Source: Gigaspora margarita (taxonomy: Eukaryota; Glomeromycota; Glomeromycetes; Diversisporales; Gigasporaceae). From it: 64,000 nucleotides of DNA. Below, in pieces: positions 1-10,904 of this stretch. Positions within the stretch are counted from its first letter, which is position 1; every line of letters starts with the position of its first letter. The stretch covers positions 119,883-183,882 of the forward strand of contig WTPW01003022.1 of NCBI GenBank assembly GCA_009809945.1, in the 5' to 3' direction. The notes beneath the pieces were generated by a model. That model worked only from the letters and a program-made list of their open reading frames with translations. It was not told the origin of the DNA and did no database searches. Both the position numbers and the translations under genes were made by a program.

Positions 1-180
1 CGAGTTCGAGCCCACGCTATGGTGCGGCGCATTCAACTCGTTACACATGACAACAGGCAGGGCGCTAGGTGCTAGGTGCAATGAATGAGAGAGGGCGGAA
101 GGGATGGGAGCCGGATCATAATCGGGCACCGAAGAGAACAAGTGACAAGACAAGCGAAGAAAGAAAGCACTGAGATTCAC
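1..180. repeat. GC-richer fragment, possibly the body of a tRNA-derived SINE
   Basis: The first bases read CGAGTTCGAGCCC, which resembles a pol III B-box (GGTTCGANTCC). The following 170 bases are clearly richer in G+C than their surroundings, as are the two better supported SINEs in this window at 11284 and 51264. The head is cut off by the window start, no poly(A) tail or target duplication can be seen, and it could be something else. Confidence 0.3.
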
Positions 181-381
181 CATTTACTCCCACATGTATC
201 TTTATAATCTCTGCGTATCTAAAATTATCAAATGCATCTATAATCTCCATTGCATACAATCATATGCTATTACCTTTTTCATATAAGCCTCAATTTCATA
301 TAAGCCACAAATCAGGTTATCCTCGCGATAATAACCCTAGCGTGACTTCGTCAACGCATAGGGCTAATTGCATTAAAAAGA

Positions 382-404
382 TATAAATTGTGCATTGCGC
401 AATG
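382..404 (+). promoter_or_regulatory. Conserved promoter block of the unit-1 Sel1 gene: TATA-like stretch and CATTGCGCAATG palindrome
   Basis: About 45 bp before the start codon lies TATAAATTG followed by TGCATTGCGCAATG. The 12-mer at 393-404 is a perfect palindrome. The same TTGTGCATTGCGCAAT block precedes the unit-3 Sel1 gene at 40158-40173, although the flanks have drifted. The ATTGCGCAAT core has the form of a bZIP (C/EBP-type) half-site pair. Binding is inference; conservation between paralogues is seen. Confidence 0.5.
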
Positions 405-446
405 TAATACATAACTTAAAATTCAACAATCGTTTCTTGCGTCAAA

Positions 447-1805
447 ATGTCAACTAACAATAATATATTTGAAAAGCAGCCGAAAAAAATCGACAGTTCA
501 TCAGATATTAGTCAAATGACCAACAATATTACCCAATCGTATTTAGAAGATAACAAATTACAAGATCTTTCACAAGGTTTTCTAAATGAAATTGTTAAAG
601 AAATGTGTAATCTTTATAATGAAGAAACATCGAAAGGCAAAAATTCTCGTTCAATTCTTGAGACATTGGAACAATTTCTAATAAATAAGAAGCAAAATCC
701 AGTTGATATTATCGATTTTTGCTTAGATGATCAAACCAATCCTACGATTCAAATCGTTCTTGCAAGTTGTTATCTTTATGGTAAATGGGTTGAAAAGGAT
801 GAACACAAAGCATTCAATCATTACCAAAAATTAGCAGAGATGGGCAATTGTAATGGAGTATTCGAAGTTGGATATTGTTATGAAAAAGGAATTGGTGTCG
901 AAAAAGATGAACACAAGGCATTCATTTATTATCAAAAATCTGCAGAGATGGGCGACATTAATGGAACATATAACGTTGGATATTGTTATCAAGACGGAAT
1001 TGGAGTTGAAAGGGATGAGCATGAGGCATTCATTTATTATCAAAAATCTGCGGAGATGGGTCATACTGATGGAATATATAATGTTGGATATTGTTATGAT
1101 GAAGGAATTGGAGTTGAAAAGGATGTACATAAGGCATTCATTTATTATCAAAAATCTGCAGAGATGGGTGATGTTAAAGGAACATTTCTGGTTGGCAATT
1201 GTTATGATGAAGGAATTGGAGTTGAAAAGGATGAACATAAGGCATTCATTTATTATCAAAAATCTGCAGAGATGGGTGATGTTGAAGGAACATTTAATGT
1301 TGGATATTGTTATGACGAAGGAATTGGAGTTGAAAAGGATGAACATAAGGCATTCATTTATTATCAAAAATCTGCAGAAATGGGTGACGCTAGTGGAGTG
1401 TCAAAAGTTGCAGAATGTTATCGAAATGGAATTGGAGTTGAAAAGGATGAACATAAGGCATTTATTTATTATCAAAAATCTGCAGAGATGGGTGATGTTG
1501 GAGGAACATTTAATGTTGCATGTTGTTATCAAGATGGAATTGGAGTTTCTAAGGATGAACATAAGGCATTCATTTATTATCAAAAATCTGCAGAGATGGG
1601 TGACGCTGGTGGAACAAATAGTGCTGGAAATTGTTATCGAAATGGAATTGGAGTTGAAAAGGATGAACATAAGGCATTCATTTATTATCAAAAATCAGCA
1701 GAGATGGGTCACGCTATTGGAATGTCAAATGTTGCAGAATGTTATCGAAATGGAATTGGAATAACAAGTGATTTGCATAAAGCAAAATACTGGTATCACA
1801 GGTAA
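447..1805 (+). CDS. Sel1-repeat protein, unit 1 (452 aa, about ten repeats)
   Basis: Single-exon gene with a good start context (AAAATG). Residues 1 to about 105 form a non-repetitive, Asn/Ser-rich head that is nearly identical to the unit-3 paralogue. The rest is a run of 36-residue Sel1-like repeats (SLR; TPR-like helical hairpins) of the form GIGVEKDEHKAFIYYQKSAE plus a variable loop and VGYCY. No signal peptide, membrane segment or catalytic domain is visible, so the protein is probably a cytosolic adaptor. In Glomeromycotina SLR proteins are greatly expanded and often linked to kinases; their ligands are unknown. The repeats are also nearly identical at DNA level (108-bp unit), suggesting recent gain and loss. 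The unit-3 protein is exactly 108 residues (three repeats) shorter. A decayed kinase gene follows 325 bp downstream. Confidence 0.9.
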   Translation: MSTNNNIFEKQPKKIDSSSDISQMTNNITQSYLEDNKLQDLSQGFLNEIVKEMCNLYNEETSKGKNSRSILETLEQFLINKKQNPVDIIDFCLDDQTNPTIQIVLASCYLYGKWVEKDEHKAFNHYQKLAEMGNCNGVFEVGYCYEKGIGVEKDEHKAFIYYQKSAEMGDINGTYNVGYCYQDGIGVERDEHEAFIYYQKSAEMGHTDGIYNVGYCYDEGIGVEKDVHKAFIYYQKSAEMGDVKGTFLVGNCYDEGIGVEKDEHKAFIYYQKSAEMGDVEGTFNVGYCYDEGIGVEKDEHKAFIYYQKSAEMGDASGVSKVAECYRNGIGVEKDEHKAFIYYQKSAEMGDVGGTFNVACCYQDGIGVSKDEHKAFIYYQKSAEMGDAGGTNSAGNCYRNGIGVEKDEHKAFIYYQKSAEMGHAIGMSNVAECYRNGIGITSDLHKAKYWYHR

Positions 1806-2129
1806 AATTTAAATTAAGCTTAAAGTTGAACAAGGGTATTGTGACGCACCATAATCAAATTATATGAAATGATCAGGTGTAATTTGAAATCGAAAAATAG
1901 AATTAAAAGATGAAATTATAAATAAATACACCTGATATTTGAAATTCGATTGATAATTCTATGGTCGTGTTACATAACCAGGATACAAATCTTTATACTG
2001 TATATACGTAATTAATAAATATTTAAATCACCGATTAGGGAAAAAGATTTGACATCAGGTATTTTTATTAACATAAATTATATTATTGTCAAAATCTGTA
2101 ATTGATTAAAATTTATAAATAAATATTAG
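1806..2129 (+). other. Conserved Sel1-kinase spacer, unit 1
   Basis: This 324-bp stretch has no credible reading frame but is well conserved in units 2 and 3 (for example AAGTTGAACAAGGGTATTGT and ATGGTCGTGTTACATAACC). It should hold the 3' end of the Sel1 transcript and the promoter and first exon of the kinase. I could not settle that first exon. A short ATG frame at 1962 (MVVLHNQDTNLYT) is a candidate. Confidence 0.45.
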
Positions 2130-3290
2130 CTGCGACCGAATGTAAATGGCAGCATAATCTTGAAATTGAAGATAATTTGAAAAAAATATTGACGGAAAAT
2201 GAATATCATCTTTTGTGGATTCCTTATGATGATTTTACGGAGATTAAAGAGATTGGTAAAGGTGGATTTGCAACTGTATATTATGCTATATGGGATGATA
2301 AAAGCCAAAGTTGTCTGACAGAAGTTGCGCTTAAATTACTCCATGAATCAAATAATTATCACGAAGAATTTATAAAAGTGGTAATGCTTATTAACAGTTT
2401 TTGATACATCAATTGTTATTTATCACTTACGTTAATAATAATTTGAATATTTTTATTAATTAGTTAAAAGCATATTGTGATATCGGACTTAGAGATCCAA
2501 CATTTTTAAAATGTTTCGGTATATCAAAAGATAAAACTACTGGAAATTATATTCTTGTCTTGGATTATGCACAAAATGGTAGTTTGCGTCAAAATTTACA
2601 TATTATATCGCAAATGGATTGGAAAGATAAATTAAATCTACTGCGATGTATTGCATCGGATCTTCAGATAATTCATTCTCATGATCTTATTCATCGGGAT
2701 TTGCATAGTGGAAATATATTACAAACTGACTTGAAAAGTGCATATATTGCAGATTTAGGACTTTCAATAACTTCTAACATTGCATTAAAATCAGAGTCCT
2801 GTGGTGTTTATGGAATTTTACCATACGTTGCACCTGAAGTTTTGAACAAACTAAAGCATCGGATATATATTCATTTGGTATTATTATGTGGGAAATTTTA
2901 TATGGAAAAACTATATCGTACAATTAAAAACTTGATATGTCACAATTTTGTTTTTTAATGTCTTATTATGGTTTAAGACCTGCTGTTAATAATGAAGCAC
3001 CGCAATGTTACGTAAACCTTATGAGAAAATGTTGGGATAAAAATTTAGAAAAACGTTCATCTGCAAAAGATCTTTGTGAAATTTTTGAGAATTGGCAAAA
3101 TGATGAAAGCGTTTTATTAGAACTAAATGAATCCAAATCATTACTTGAGAATACCGAAGATTCGTACTATGAGAATATGTTCAATGGTGGAAGCAAGTTT
3201 ATAAACACGCGTGAAATTACGGAAAAGTTTTCGAAAATGATTTTAGTCAGCAAGGGAATTGATTTGACAGATGTTCCTGACGACGACTGA
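2130..3290 (+). pseudogene. Decayed protein kinase (TKL-like), unit 1
   Basis: Exon 1 (2130-2380) carries the P-loop GKGGFATV and the VALKLL lysine strand; it has no in-frame ATG, so an upstream exon is missing from this call. An 83-bp intron (2381-2463) has GT-AG ends and is shared with units 2 and 3. Exon 2 carries HRDLHSGN at 2692 and DLG instead of DFG. The gene is broken. An 8-bp-scale loss near 2850, inside the segment after APEVL, shifts the frame, and the new frame meets TAA at 2925. The C-terminal lobe then continues from 2937 to 3290 (NLMRKCW, AKDLCEIFENWQND). That end differs from the unit-3 kinase and runs on to DLTDVPDDD, a tail I associate with other Glomeromycotina kinases, so this copy may be chimeric. 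It is probably not functional. Confidence 0.8.
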
Positions 3291-3330
3291 CTTTTTTTTT
3301 TTTTTAAAAAAAAAAAAAAAGAAGATTTTT
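3291..3330. repeat. Poly(T)/poly(A) inverted tract
   Basis: About 15 T residues are followed directly by about 15 A residues immediately after the kinase stop codon. This can fold into a perfect hairpin. It may be a scar of a palindromic element or simple slippage; no function can be assigned. Confidence 0.6.
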
Positions 3331-3685
3331 CGTATGTAGATTTTTTTTATTTTAAGTATTATTGGGGAATTTTTTTTTATTTTATTAGCTTCGTGAAGTA
3401 TAATTTCATTCAAAATTTTATTATAAAAATTCAATAGCTTATAATTTAATCACGAATTAGCCCAATTTTTTAAGGTTAACCTTGAAATGATCGTGTGTTT
3501 ATTTTTATTTATAAATCAAGACTCATGGATATTGAGGGTGTTTGATTTACATTATTTAGATATATAGGGTTCTGATTAGTAATGCTTTTATCACAATATA
3601 AATGATTAAAATAAAAAGGTTATAATTATTGATAAAAATATTGTATATTATTCTATTATTCTATATTATAGTATTGTTAATATAT

Positions 3686-5319
3686 TAGGGATGTTAAAAT
3701 GCTTATATAAACTCTGCTCAAGCAGGTTCCAAGCACAAGCTTTTTACAGTTTGCTTATAAATTTTTTAAGCACTGCTTAAAAGCAAATATGCTTTTAATG
3801 CTTCAAACCTGCTTAAAGCAATTATGCTTCAAATTTGCTCAAAAGCAAATATGATTTAAATTAGCTTAAATAAATTTGTTCAGAGCAATTATGCTTCAAA
3901 TTAATTCTAAGGATATATTGAGATAATTGAGTTTAATCATTTGTTTTGATTTTCGGACTGATCCGGAATTAATTAAATTTCACGATTTTGATTGGTTAAA
4001 TGTAGCAGGTGACTATCGGATAATCTTGTGATGTGTTGGCCCTACACGACCTCGTGTAATTTTTCTTTTACAATTATCTTGATTTTTTAATATGCAAATC
4101 GACTTTCATTTATAATTGAAAAATATTGATCATGTTAAAATTTATATAATCTAATGAAAACTCATTTTTCAAAAAATTGCAAAAAAGGGCTGTTTTAATA
4201 GATAACACTCCATATATTTATTGGCTTATCTGTTAATAATTTAACAATTAAATTTTTGTTACAATAGCTATACAAAGTTACTTATTGGTTCTCATAATCC
4301 AACTAGATCAAATGTTAAAAATTTTTATAAATAATTTTTTATAGGTTTTAATTACCAATCCGGATAAGATCGGCACTATAGCTATATTATTACTATATTT
4401 GGAATTGGGGATAAACAAATATATAAACAATATATTAGTAAATCTGTTTTAGGCCTAATAAAAAGTTTTTTTTATACTAAGTAAATATTATTTTTGGCTC
4501 TAAGTAAAGTTGTAGAGCAGGTTCTTGTGCGTCTACCACCAAAATTTCATTAAAATCGGACTTGTAGATAAAACGATATGAGTAAAAACGTCTTTAGAAT
4601 TCTTTAAATCATATAAAAATTTTATATATACAGGCCTGATCTAGATTTCGTACTACCTTGTTTATATATTTGTTTTGCCCCAATTCTAAATATAGAAATA
4701 GTGCCGATCTTATCCGGATTGGCAATTAATAACTTCTAAATAATTACAATTCTGAAAATCACAATCTTGTAAATACATAATTCTGAATATAATCTTAATA
4801 TCAAATGCCAAATTAAAATCAAAATAACTATAATACTGCTAATATCTAACCTTATACTAACTTAGTTTTTATTCTAACTCTAATAAAACTTAGAAATATT
4901 ATTTCAAAATAATATTAATATATATAAGATTTAATTCTTCAAAATTATAATTATTTGAGTTTTTTATTAAATATAAATTTTAAATTAATAATATATTAGT
5001 ATAATTATTCTTTTAATATTTTATATATTGGGCTATAGTACTATTGGAATTAGTTTTTTGGTATTTTTAAAGAATTTAATAAAAACCAGGTTTAATTTGT
5101 TTTAGTATCAAAGTAAGAATGCTTCAAGTATAAACTAAATTGCTCAAGCAATTTAATATTTTTATTATACAAGTTTACTTATATAAAGCATGCTTGTATA
5201 AACATGCTTATTTAAGCATGCTTATATTAACTGGTTTGTAAAAACCAGTTCAGTCTGCTTTGGTATCCAAGCAGGTATGCTTCGAGCATAAACCAGACTG
5301 CTTGAGCAATTTAACATCC

Positions 5320-5322
<3 letters not shown>
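3686..5322. mobile_element. hAT-like non-autonomous element A (1637 bp), TSD TAATATAT
   Basis: The left end reads TAGGGATGTTAAAATGC and the right end is its inverse (GCAATTTAACATCCCTA), 16 of 17 matching. Identical 8-bp flanks (TAATATAT, 3678-3685 and 5323-5330) are the duplication size made by hAT transposases, although this duplication is low in complexity. Both terminal regions are filled with variants of one motif, TGCTTAAGCA / TGCTCAAGCAGG. There is no coding capacity. A second element (4345-4733) sits inside it. Element A lies between the unit-1 kinase and the relic of its last exon at 5362. Confidence 0.75.
4345..4733. mobile_element. MITE nested in element A, inverted repeats of about 85 bp
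   Basis: The left arm includes CCAATCCGGATAAGATCGGC and continues to AACAAATATATAAAC; the right arm is its inverse with about 90% identity by eye. The roughly 220-bp centre is AT-rich and non-coding. The ends are uncertain by several bases and no clear target duplication was found. Confidence 0.7.
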
Positions 5323-5355
<33 letters not shown>

Positions 5356-5361
5356 TTGTAG

Positions 5362-5423
5362 ACAGCAAATTATGTGAATGGGAAATGCCAATGAATAAAA
5401 GCAACCCTCCTAATTTGAACTGA
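5362..5423 (+). pseudogene. Relic of kinase exon 3, unit 1
   Basis: A splice acceptor (TTTTTTGTAG) is followed by a frame reading SKLCEWEMPMNKSNPPNLN and a stop. It is nearly identical to the terminal exon of the unit-3 kinase at 42785. Here it is cut off from its kinase by element A, and the preceding kinase fragment ends with its own unrelated stop codon at 3290. Confidence 0.7.
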
Positions 5424-5751
5424 AATATTGCATAGGCAATTATGTTTTAATGATTAACTTAAATGCTGTAGAATTTTATAAAAAGTCATATATAGCATTC
5501 CAACCTGATAAGCTAAATTGTTGAATTTATCAATTTCTTAGCACATTACATCATCATAAATTTGGTTTTTTTTTTATTAGAGAGTATCATTTATGCACAA
5601 TTTGTAAAGTGAAGATCATAATTTTATGCATCAATGTATTGTATACAAGCTAGCCTATAGCATATATTTACAAAAATTTTATAAAATCGATTGTAAAAAT
5701 ATTAATTTTGTGTCCATACTAATATTTGATGTTGTCTGTCACAATATTTAT
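5424..5751. other. 3' flank of unit 1, first part
   Basis: Non-coding DNA that aligns by eye with 26131-26500 (unit 2) and 42847-43200 (unit 3), including the block GTATACAAGCTAGCCTA. Element B interrupts it at 5752. Confidence 0.7.
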
Positions 5752-6121
5752 TAAGGTTGCATGCCGTAATAGGTTTAGCCAAGTTGTAAAGCTGCAACCT
5801 TTTACTTTAAAGTTGTAATGATTTGCCATAAAAGGTGAAATAGTTGTACAGTCATAAATGTTGTAAGGGGTGTAATAGTTGTAATGGTTGTAATGGTTGT
5901 AATAGCTGTAATAGCTAATAAGTAGTGGCTTGGTACGGTTGTCCAGTGTCAATTGTGGATTTCATTAATCATTACTCAACAACAAATTATATATTCGGTT
6001 ATGATTTTTAAAAAAACAGTCTATATAAATGATTGTTAATTGAGACTAAAACCTTATAATGGCAAATTTAGATATTGTCGCGCAAAAGCATGGTGTGGGA
6101 AATGCCATATGAGTAGGGATA

Positions 6122-6236
6122 TTAAGTAGTCGGACTACTTTAGTTTTTACAGCACAATTTATATGTAACCAGCCTAGTCAAACTAGCTATTTATATATAA
6201 ATTGTACTACAAAAATAAAGTAGTCAGACTACTTAA
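6122..6236. mobile_element. Palindromic MITE inside element B
   Basis: The sequence folds on itself almost completely. Each end carries AAGTAGTC-N-GACTACTT, itself palindromic, followed by inverse copies of ACAATTTATAT. Non-coding; no target duplication recognised. Confidence 0.6.
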
Positions 6237-6949
6237 GTGTATATTACTAAACTGTTGAGAAATCTGCCATAGTTGAGCTTTTAAATTATTTGATTTATTT
6301 TTTACCTTCCTAGTTGCACTGATCGGTATATAAATGTACTGTACTTACATTTTTTTTTATGATCTTTTTATTTTTTTCTTTTTATATTGTCTTTCTTACT
6401 AATTATTTTTATGCCTTCGTCTTCTTTGGTATCTTGGTATCGTCATCGTTTGTTGGTGCCTTATTTAATTAGGAGTTGTTATTTCCAGTGTTGTCGTTCC
6501 TAGTGTGTTGTCATTTGATGGTGACTTTGGTTTGTGGCTAACTTTTTTTTATTTCTTTTTTACAATGTTGTTTCTTTTCTCACTAATCTCATTCTTTGTT
6601 TGTTATTGCATCGTTTCTCTGGGGTCTTGGTGTTATTATTGTTTGCTGGCATATTCCTTTTGTTGGTATTGTCATTTCTATTACTGTCATTCGATGGTGA
6701 CTTCGTTTTGTACCATCATGTTTGAAATTTTCTGCTGAAATTATTATAGGCATTGCTATTTCACTTTTGCTGGTACTGTCATTTTAATATTGCTGTTACT
6801 GTTTGTAGACATTACTGTACTTTCATTGACATTATTTTCTGGTGCATTTGATGGAGTTATTCAGTAGTGTTTGTCTTGTAGTTAATAGAATTTTGGTTTC
6901 TTGAATAATGGTTGATAGCTGATGCAATAGCTTCTTTGTAGCTAGTGGA

Positions 6950-7185
6950 TATATTGGATAGAGTTAGGGTTCAGGTTCAGGTTCAGGTAGATAGGGGGTA
7001 GGGTAGGTATTATATAAAATTTATAAATTAAGTAGGCGAGTAAGTGGTTTGATTGCATTGTCTAGTAGAAACATTGGATAGGGATAAGGTTCAGATTTGA
7101 GTAGAGGTTTTATAATAGTTAGGGTAGGTATTGGTAGATAGAGTAAGTGGTTTGATTAGCATTATCTAAAAACTTTGTATTTGAC
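6950..7185 (+). repeat. Imperfect direct repeat of about 120 bp inside element B
   Basis: Two copies share GGTTCAG tracts, GTAGGGTAGGTATT and AGTAAGTGGTTTGATT. G+T rich and non-coding. Confidence 0.5.
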
Positions 7186-7369
7186 AGCATTTGCTATGCA
7201 ATGAACATCTTAAATACATATGCATAAATAAAAAAATATTTATTATTGTATATATTATAAGACTTTATTGTGTATGCGACTGTTCAAGAAATAAAATAAA
7301 ACTGGTTCAATCTAACCGATATGTACTAATATCCAAGTTTTGTCGCATCATCTGATTGTAGTATGTATA

Positions 7370-7538
7370 ATGACCTAATTACCCAAAGACATTTATAAAT
7401 GGCCAAGGTCATTTTGTCACAAGACATTTTTAAATGACTTAAAAATTAAATCAAAATGACCAGTCATTTTGGGGTCATTTCAGGTCATTTGCAAAATAGA
7501 CAAATGACCTGGTCATTTACCATCCCTGCTTACAACCT
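7370..7538. repeat. One end of a further transposon built on the motif GTCATTT
   Basis: The stretch repeats TGACC / GGTCATTT about ten times and ends in ACCATCCCTG, the inverse of a CAGGGATGG hAT-type end. The partner end was not found inside element B, so it is probably truncated. Confidence 0.4.
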
Positions 7539-7715
7539 ATTATGGCACTTACAACCTATTATGGTACTTACAACTATTATGGCACTTACAACTATTACGA
7601 CATTTTACAACAATACGGCACATTATAACTTTGGGCATTAGTTGTAATTAAGGTTGCAACCCAGATTGTAATCTGTAAAGTCCGTAATTATTACTTACGG
7701 CCAGCAGCAACCTTA

Positions 7716-7878
7716 ATATTTATCCATTTCCATTATCATTAATAGTTTATCAAAGAATTTTAATATGTTTAGTGCTTAGCATGCTGTTCACTTCACTGAC
7801 AATCATTTAATTAGTTGTAGATATATGTTTTTAGTAAATTGTCACTTTGCTTAATGTTGTAACCAGATTTTGACATAT
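7716..7878. other. 3' flank of unit 1, second part
   Basis: After element B the unit flank resumes (ATCATTAATAG, TTTTTAGTAAATTGTCACTTTG) and aligns with 26500-26680 and 43200-43400. It stops at GATTTTGACATAT, where the Helitron-like element begins. Confidence 0.75.
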
Positions 7879-7892
7879 ACCAGGAACATAGT
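7879..7892 (+). repeat. 5' asymmetric terminal inverted repeat of the Helitron2-like element
   Basis: ACCAGGAACATAGT begins the inserted DNA. Its inverse lies at 22870-22883, subterminal on the 3' side. Confidence 0.7.
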
Positions 7893-8929
7893 ACGAAGTA
7901 CAATGTGTATAGTTTAGTTCATATTTTGCATTCATACACAAAATCTTGATTCTGATTGGTTTTTCCAAATTTATGTATTACATTAAATAATTGATGATTA
8001 ACATATGTACACAGCCCTAATTAGATGATATCTGTTTTTATTTTTCTACTGTTTAAACTTATTTACACCTGGTTTAACCATATGAAGAAAATTTAAACTG
8101 TCTCCAAACTAGTAATGTGCCACATAAAGTACTGTACATACAGTACAATAAATTTTCTCTTTTAGCTAGTTGATTAGCATCATTAACTGCATTAACTCAA
8201 GCATGTCATTCTGTATGTGTGTTAGTATTAGTACTAGCAATGTTATTGTCTAGGTTAATTTGAGGTTTTAAAGCATCATGAGTAAGTGTCAAAAAAAATA
8301 AAAAATTTTTTAAAAAAATAAAAAATAGAAAAAAATTAAATTAAAAATGTATTAAAAAAAAAAGAAAAAAAATATAAAAAGTAAAACTAAACTTTTAGTT
8401 CCTGCTTGATTGTTCTTTTATATACATTTATTTTATTTTGTGATGAAACAATTCAGGAATGAATGAAAATTTCTATTCTAGTCTAATGCAACTTTATTGC
8501 ATAAATATTATACGTGCTATATGTACTGTACATACTATACACTAACAAAATTTATTCATCATCTAAATAGCATGTAACTACTCAGAACTCTAAGATGATC
8601 TATGTTAGAAGAATCTGAATAATCCTTTTAAAGCTACAAAATCTTATGTTGGGTAAGGGTCATGCCCAAAGGAGGGTTATATCAATGCAGAAATTATTTT
8701 TTTAGCATACAAATGATTTCATATATAAAGCTTTGTTGTCTGCACTTCTTTAAAATAAACATTTGTGTATCTTTTATGGTATATTATATATAAGGCAAAA
8801 GTTTTATTTTGGCATATTGTACGTTCTGTATTATGTTAATAATTTGAGTGATTATTAAACATTACACTTAAATTTGTTCAAATGCTTGATATTATTTATT
8901 TTGTAGAAGTAATACAGTATATGCAACAA
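7893..8929. other. Non-coding 5' part of the Helitron2-like element
   Basis: AT-rich DNA with an A-rich stretch at 8288-8385. No gene, RNA or repeat was recognised. Confidence 0.5.
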
Positions 8930-9844
8930 TATTTAGAAAAAGCTATTTGTTTTGAAATTATTTAGAAATATGTTAAAAAAGCTACATATTATATTTTTTT
9001 TCATTTTACAACATTCTTTTCTTTTTCTTCTTAATAGTTCTAATACTTCGCTTTTTCTTCTTAGGTTGCTTTTCATCTTCTTGTTCTTTATTTTTACCTG
9101 TTGACTTTTCATTCTCATCTGAAAATGTCTCCTTTCTTCTTTGTGATCATTTTGCTGTTCTTTATCATCATTCTCAACCTCGAATTTTGATTGATTCTTT
9201 TTTTAGGAGTCGAATTAATTTTTATATTAGGGATAATAAAAGCAAGCATCATCTTAGATGACGATTGATTGGATGTTTGTATAGTGACAGGATCGGATCA
9301 TCAGCGATGATGTCGATAATTGATTGAGTTTTTGATTTATCAGATGAAATTTCAGGCATGTTATGATGTTTGGTTGGGTATTTTTGAAAGTTGATATTTG
9401 TGGCTTCTATTATCATTTAGCCAGAATTAGAGAATTTAATGAACTCCGAGATAATATAAATATTGCTAATTTTGATATTAATTCCTGATGCATCTAAATG
9501 TTTAAATCTTACAGATTGGAAGTCATAAAGAATAGTTATTTCTATTTTAATATTAGATAATCCGGTAACCGAGTTGTATTCTACACAATCTGCTCCAAAA
9601 TGTATGAATTCTTCGGTTTTTTTGGAAGTACAATTAACACAAACTGTGATTATGCAATGAGGTATACATATAGGATGCCAGGTATGGCAAACTTGCATGT
9701 AGGTTTTCCAGTATTAATAATACTAGCGTATGTGATAGTTATGCATTCTTCAGAATTTTTAATAATGTATTTACCAGTAATAAATACTATATCTCTGGGA
9801 CTAATTATTAGTAGTGGTTTGTTTGTTGAAAAAAGTATTTCCAT
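8930..9844 (-). pseudogene. Broken gene of an uncharacterised fungal family inside the Helitron2-like element
   Basis: Reading the minus strand from 9844, the product begins MEILFSTNKPLLIISPRD and runs through FITGKYIIKNSEECITITYAS. A frameshift near 9660 moves the frame to IPHCIITVCVNCTSKKTEEF, HFGADCVEYNSVTGLSN and SEFIKFSNSG. Further breaks lead to a tail containing SIIDIIADD and a Lys/Glu-rich end. The SPRDIVFITGKYI and HFGxDCxEYNSVT motifs recall a repeated family of hypothetical proteins that I associate with Rhizophagus; I know no function for it. The short alternating strands suggest a beta-rich domain, which is inference. It lies 3.5 kb upstream of the Rep-helicase gene on the opposite strand, so it could be element cargo or a host gene carried along. 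Confidence 0.55.
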
Positions 9845-9849
9845 CTAAT

Positions 9850-10900
9850 AAAATGCAATATCTGACTAGAAACTTTATACTTGCTGTAGCCATACGAACA
9901 TAATTGATTATTTTTTACAGAATTAATAACTATAAGGAGGCTATATTGGATGGTATTATTTTTTATTCATTTTACTTTTAATCAATTTATTATGTTTATA
10001 TGGTTATAGGTAAAATATAAAATTGCTTTGCTAGATTTGCTCTTTATATAAAAAAAAAATAAAAATAAAATTCAAAATTTTGGTTTGATATTGTACTAAT
10101 TCAAACGATAATATATTTTTTTCTTAATTATTTAATAGAAAAATATCATATTTCTGATTAATATTGTGCATGTATATTATAGCTCTAGTACTTTTTAATG
10201 GCTATGCATTCTAGACAATTCTTATGTAAAGATAATACTATAATATCTTTAATTCAAGAATTGATTATGTTATGCTTCGTAGCTTAGCAAAAAATCTGAT
10301 AAATCATATGACATTTTGTTGTATAATTATCAATTATTTTTATCACATGCTTTGCGCCTTTTCAAATCAACAATTTGTATTAATTCAAAGTTAACAGAAA
10401 ACAGTTTGAAAACATAGCTAAGCAGGATTTGACCTGGGAACAATTTGGTCAAGCACAGCCATTGATCCCAATCTGGTAAGCAGATAGGCTGATCCTGTAT
10501 AAATCAACACATAAAGACAGATAAGTACAATAATAAATAATTTTAATTAGTTGCCTATTTGGGCCACTGCCAATCATTAAAAATTGCATTGTAGGGTTTA
10601 ATATAAGAGGCGCAGCATGGATATATGCACATTTATCATTTTGTATAAATCACCATGCATGTAACTCTTGTAAATATATTTTACGTAAGTGAGCTAGCAT
10701 AATGCAGGCCAATTATATCAAGCACAAGCATTTTTTTGAGAGTTCCTAACTAGAAAAGTAATAAATTATGAACAAGGTCAAAAGTAGAATTGGAACAAAG
10801 TTCCTAAATATTCTGAATAAAGCTTTTTTTATGATTTTTTGATTAATGCATCATGAATGTATAACAAGCAATTGCATATCACTGAATTAGAGTTAAATTA
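9850..10900. other. No gene recognised
   Basis: AT-rich interior of the Helitron2-like element. The only local structure I noticed is ordinary low-complexity A/T tracts. Confidence 0.5.
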
Positions 10901-10904
10901 ATTT

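Larger units (their letters stand above)
5752..7715. mobile_element. hAT-like non-autonomous element B (1964 bp), TSD ATATTTAT
   Basis: Ends TAAGGTTGC and GCAACCTTA are flanked by a perfect 8-bp duplication ATATTTAT (5744-5751; 7716-7723). The insertion is shown by unit 2 near 26494 and unit 3 near 43195, which keep the uninterrupted ACAATATTTATCCA / ACAAATATTTATCCA. The subterminal regions are dense in TTGTAATGG and its inverse TTACAACCTATTATGG. The interior (6300-7200) is G+T rich without a credible protein. Confidence 0.85.

Noticed and set aside
831..1764. Long minus-strand and alternative-frame open frames over the Sel1 gene (likewise at 40591-41200)
   Set aside because: They are shadows of the 108-bp coding repeat: the same short peptide recurs once per repeat and has no start context or family.
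1795..2130. Sel1 and kinase as one spliced gene, using AG|GTAA at the Sel1 stop codon
   Set aside because: That donor leaves two bases of a codon, but the available kinase acceptors need none or one. No compatible phase was found in unit 1 or unit 3.
3291..3330. Poly(T)/poly(A) hairpin as a transcription terminator
   Set aside because: Rho-independent terminators are bacterial; this is a fungal pol II gene region.
6505..6738. Hydrophobic open frames in element B
   Set aside because: They are T-rich low-complexity translations with two overlapping frames and no family resemblance.
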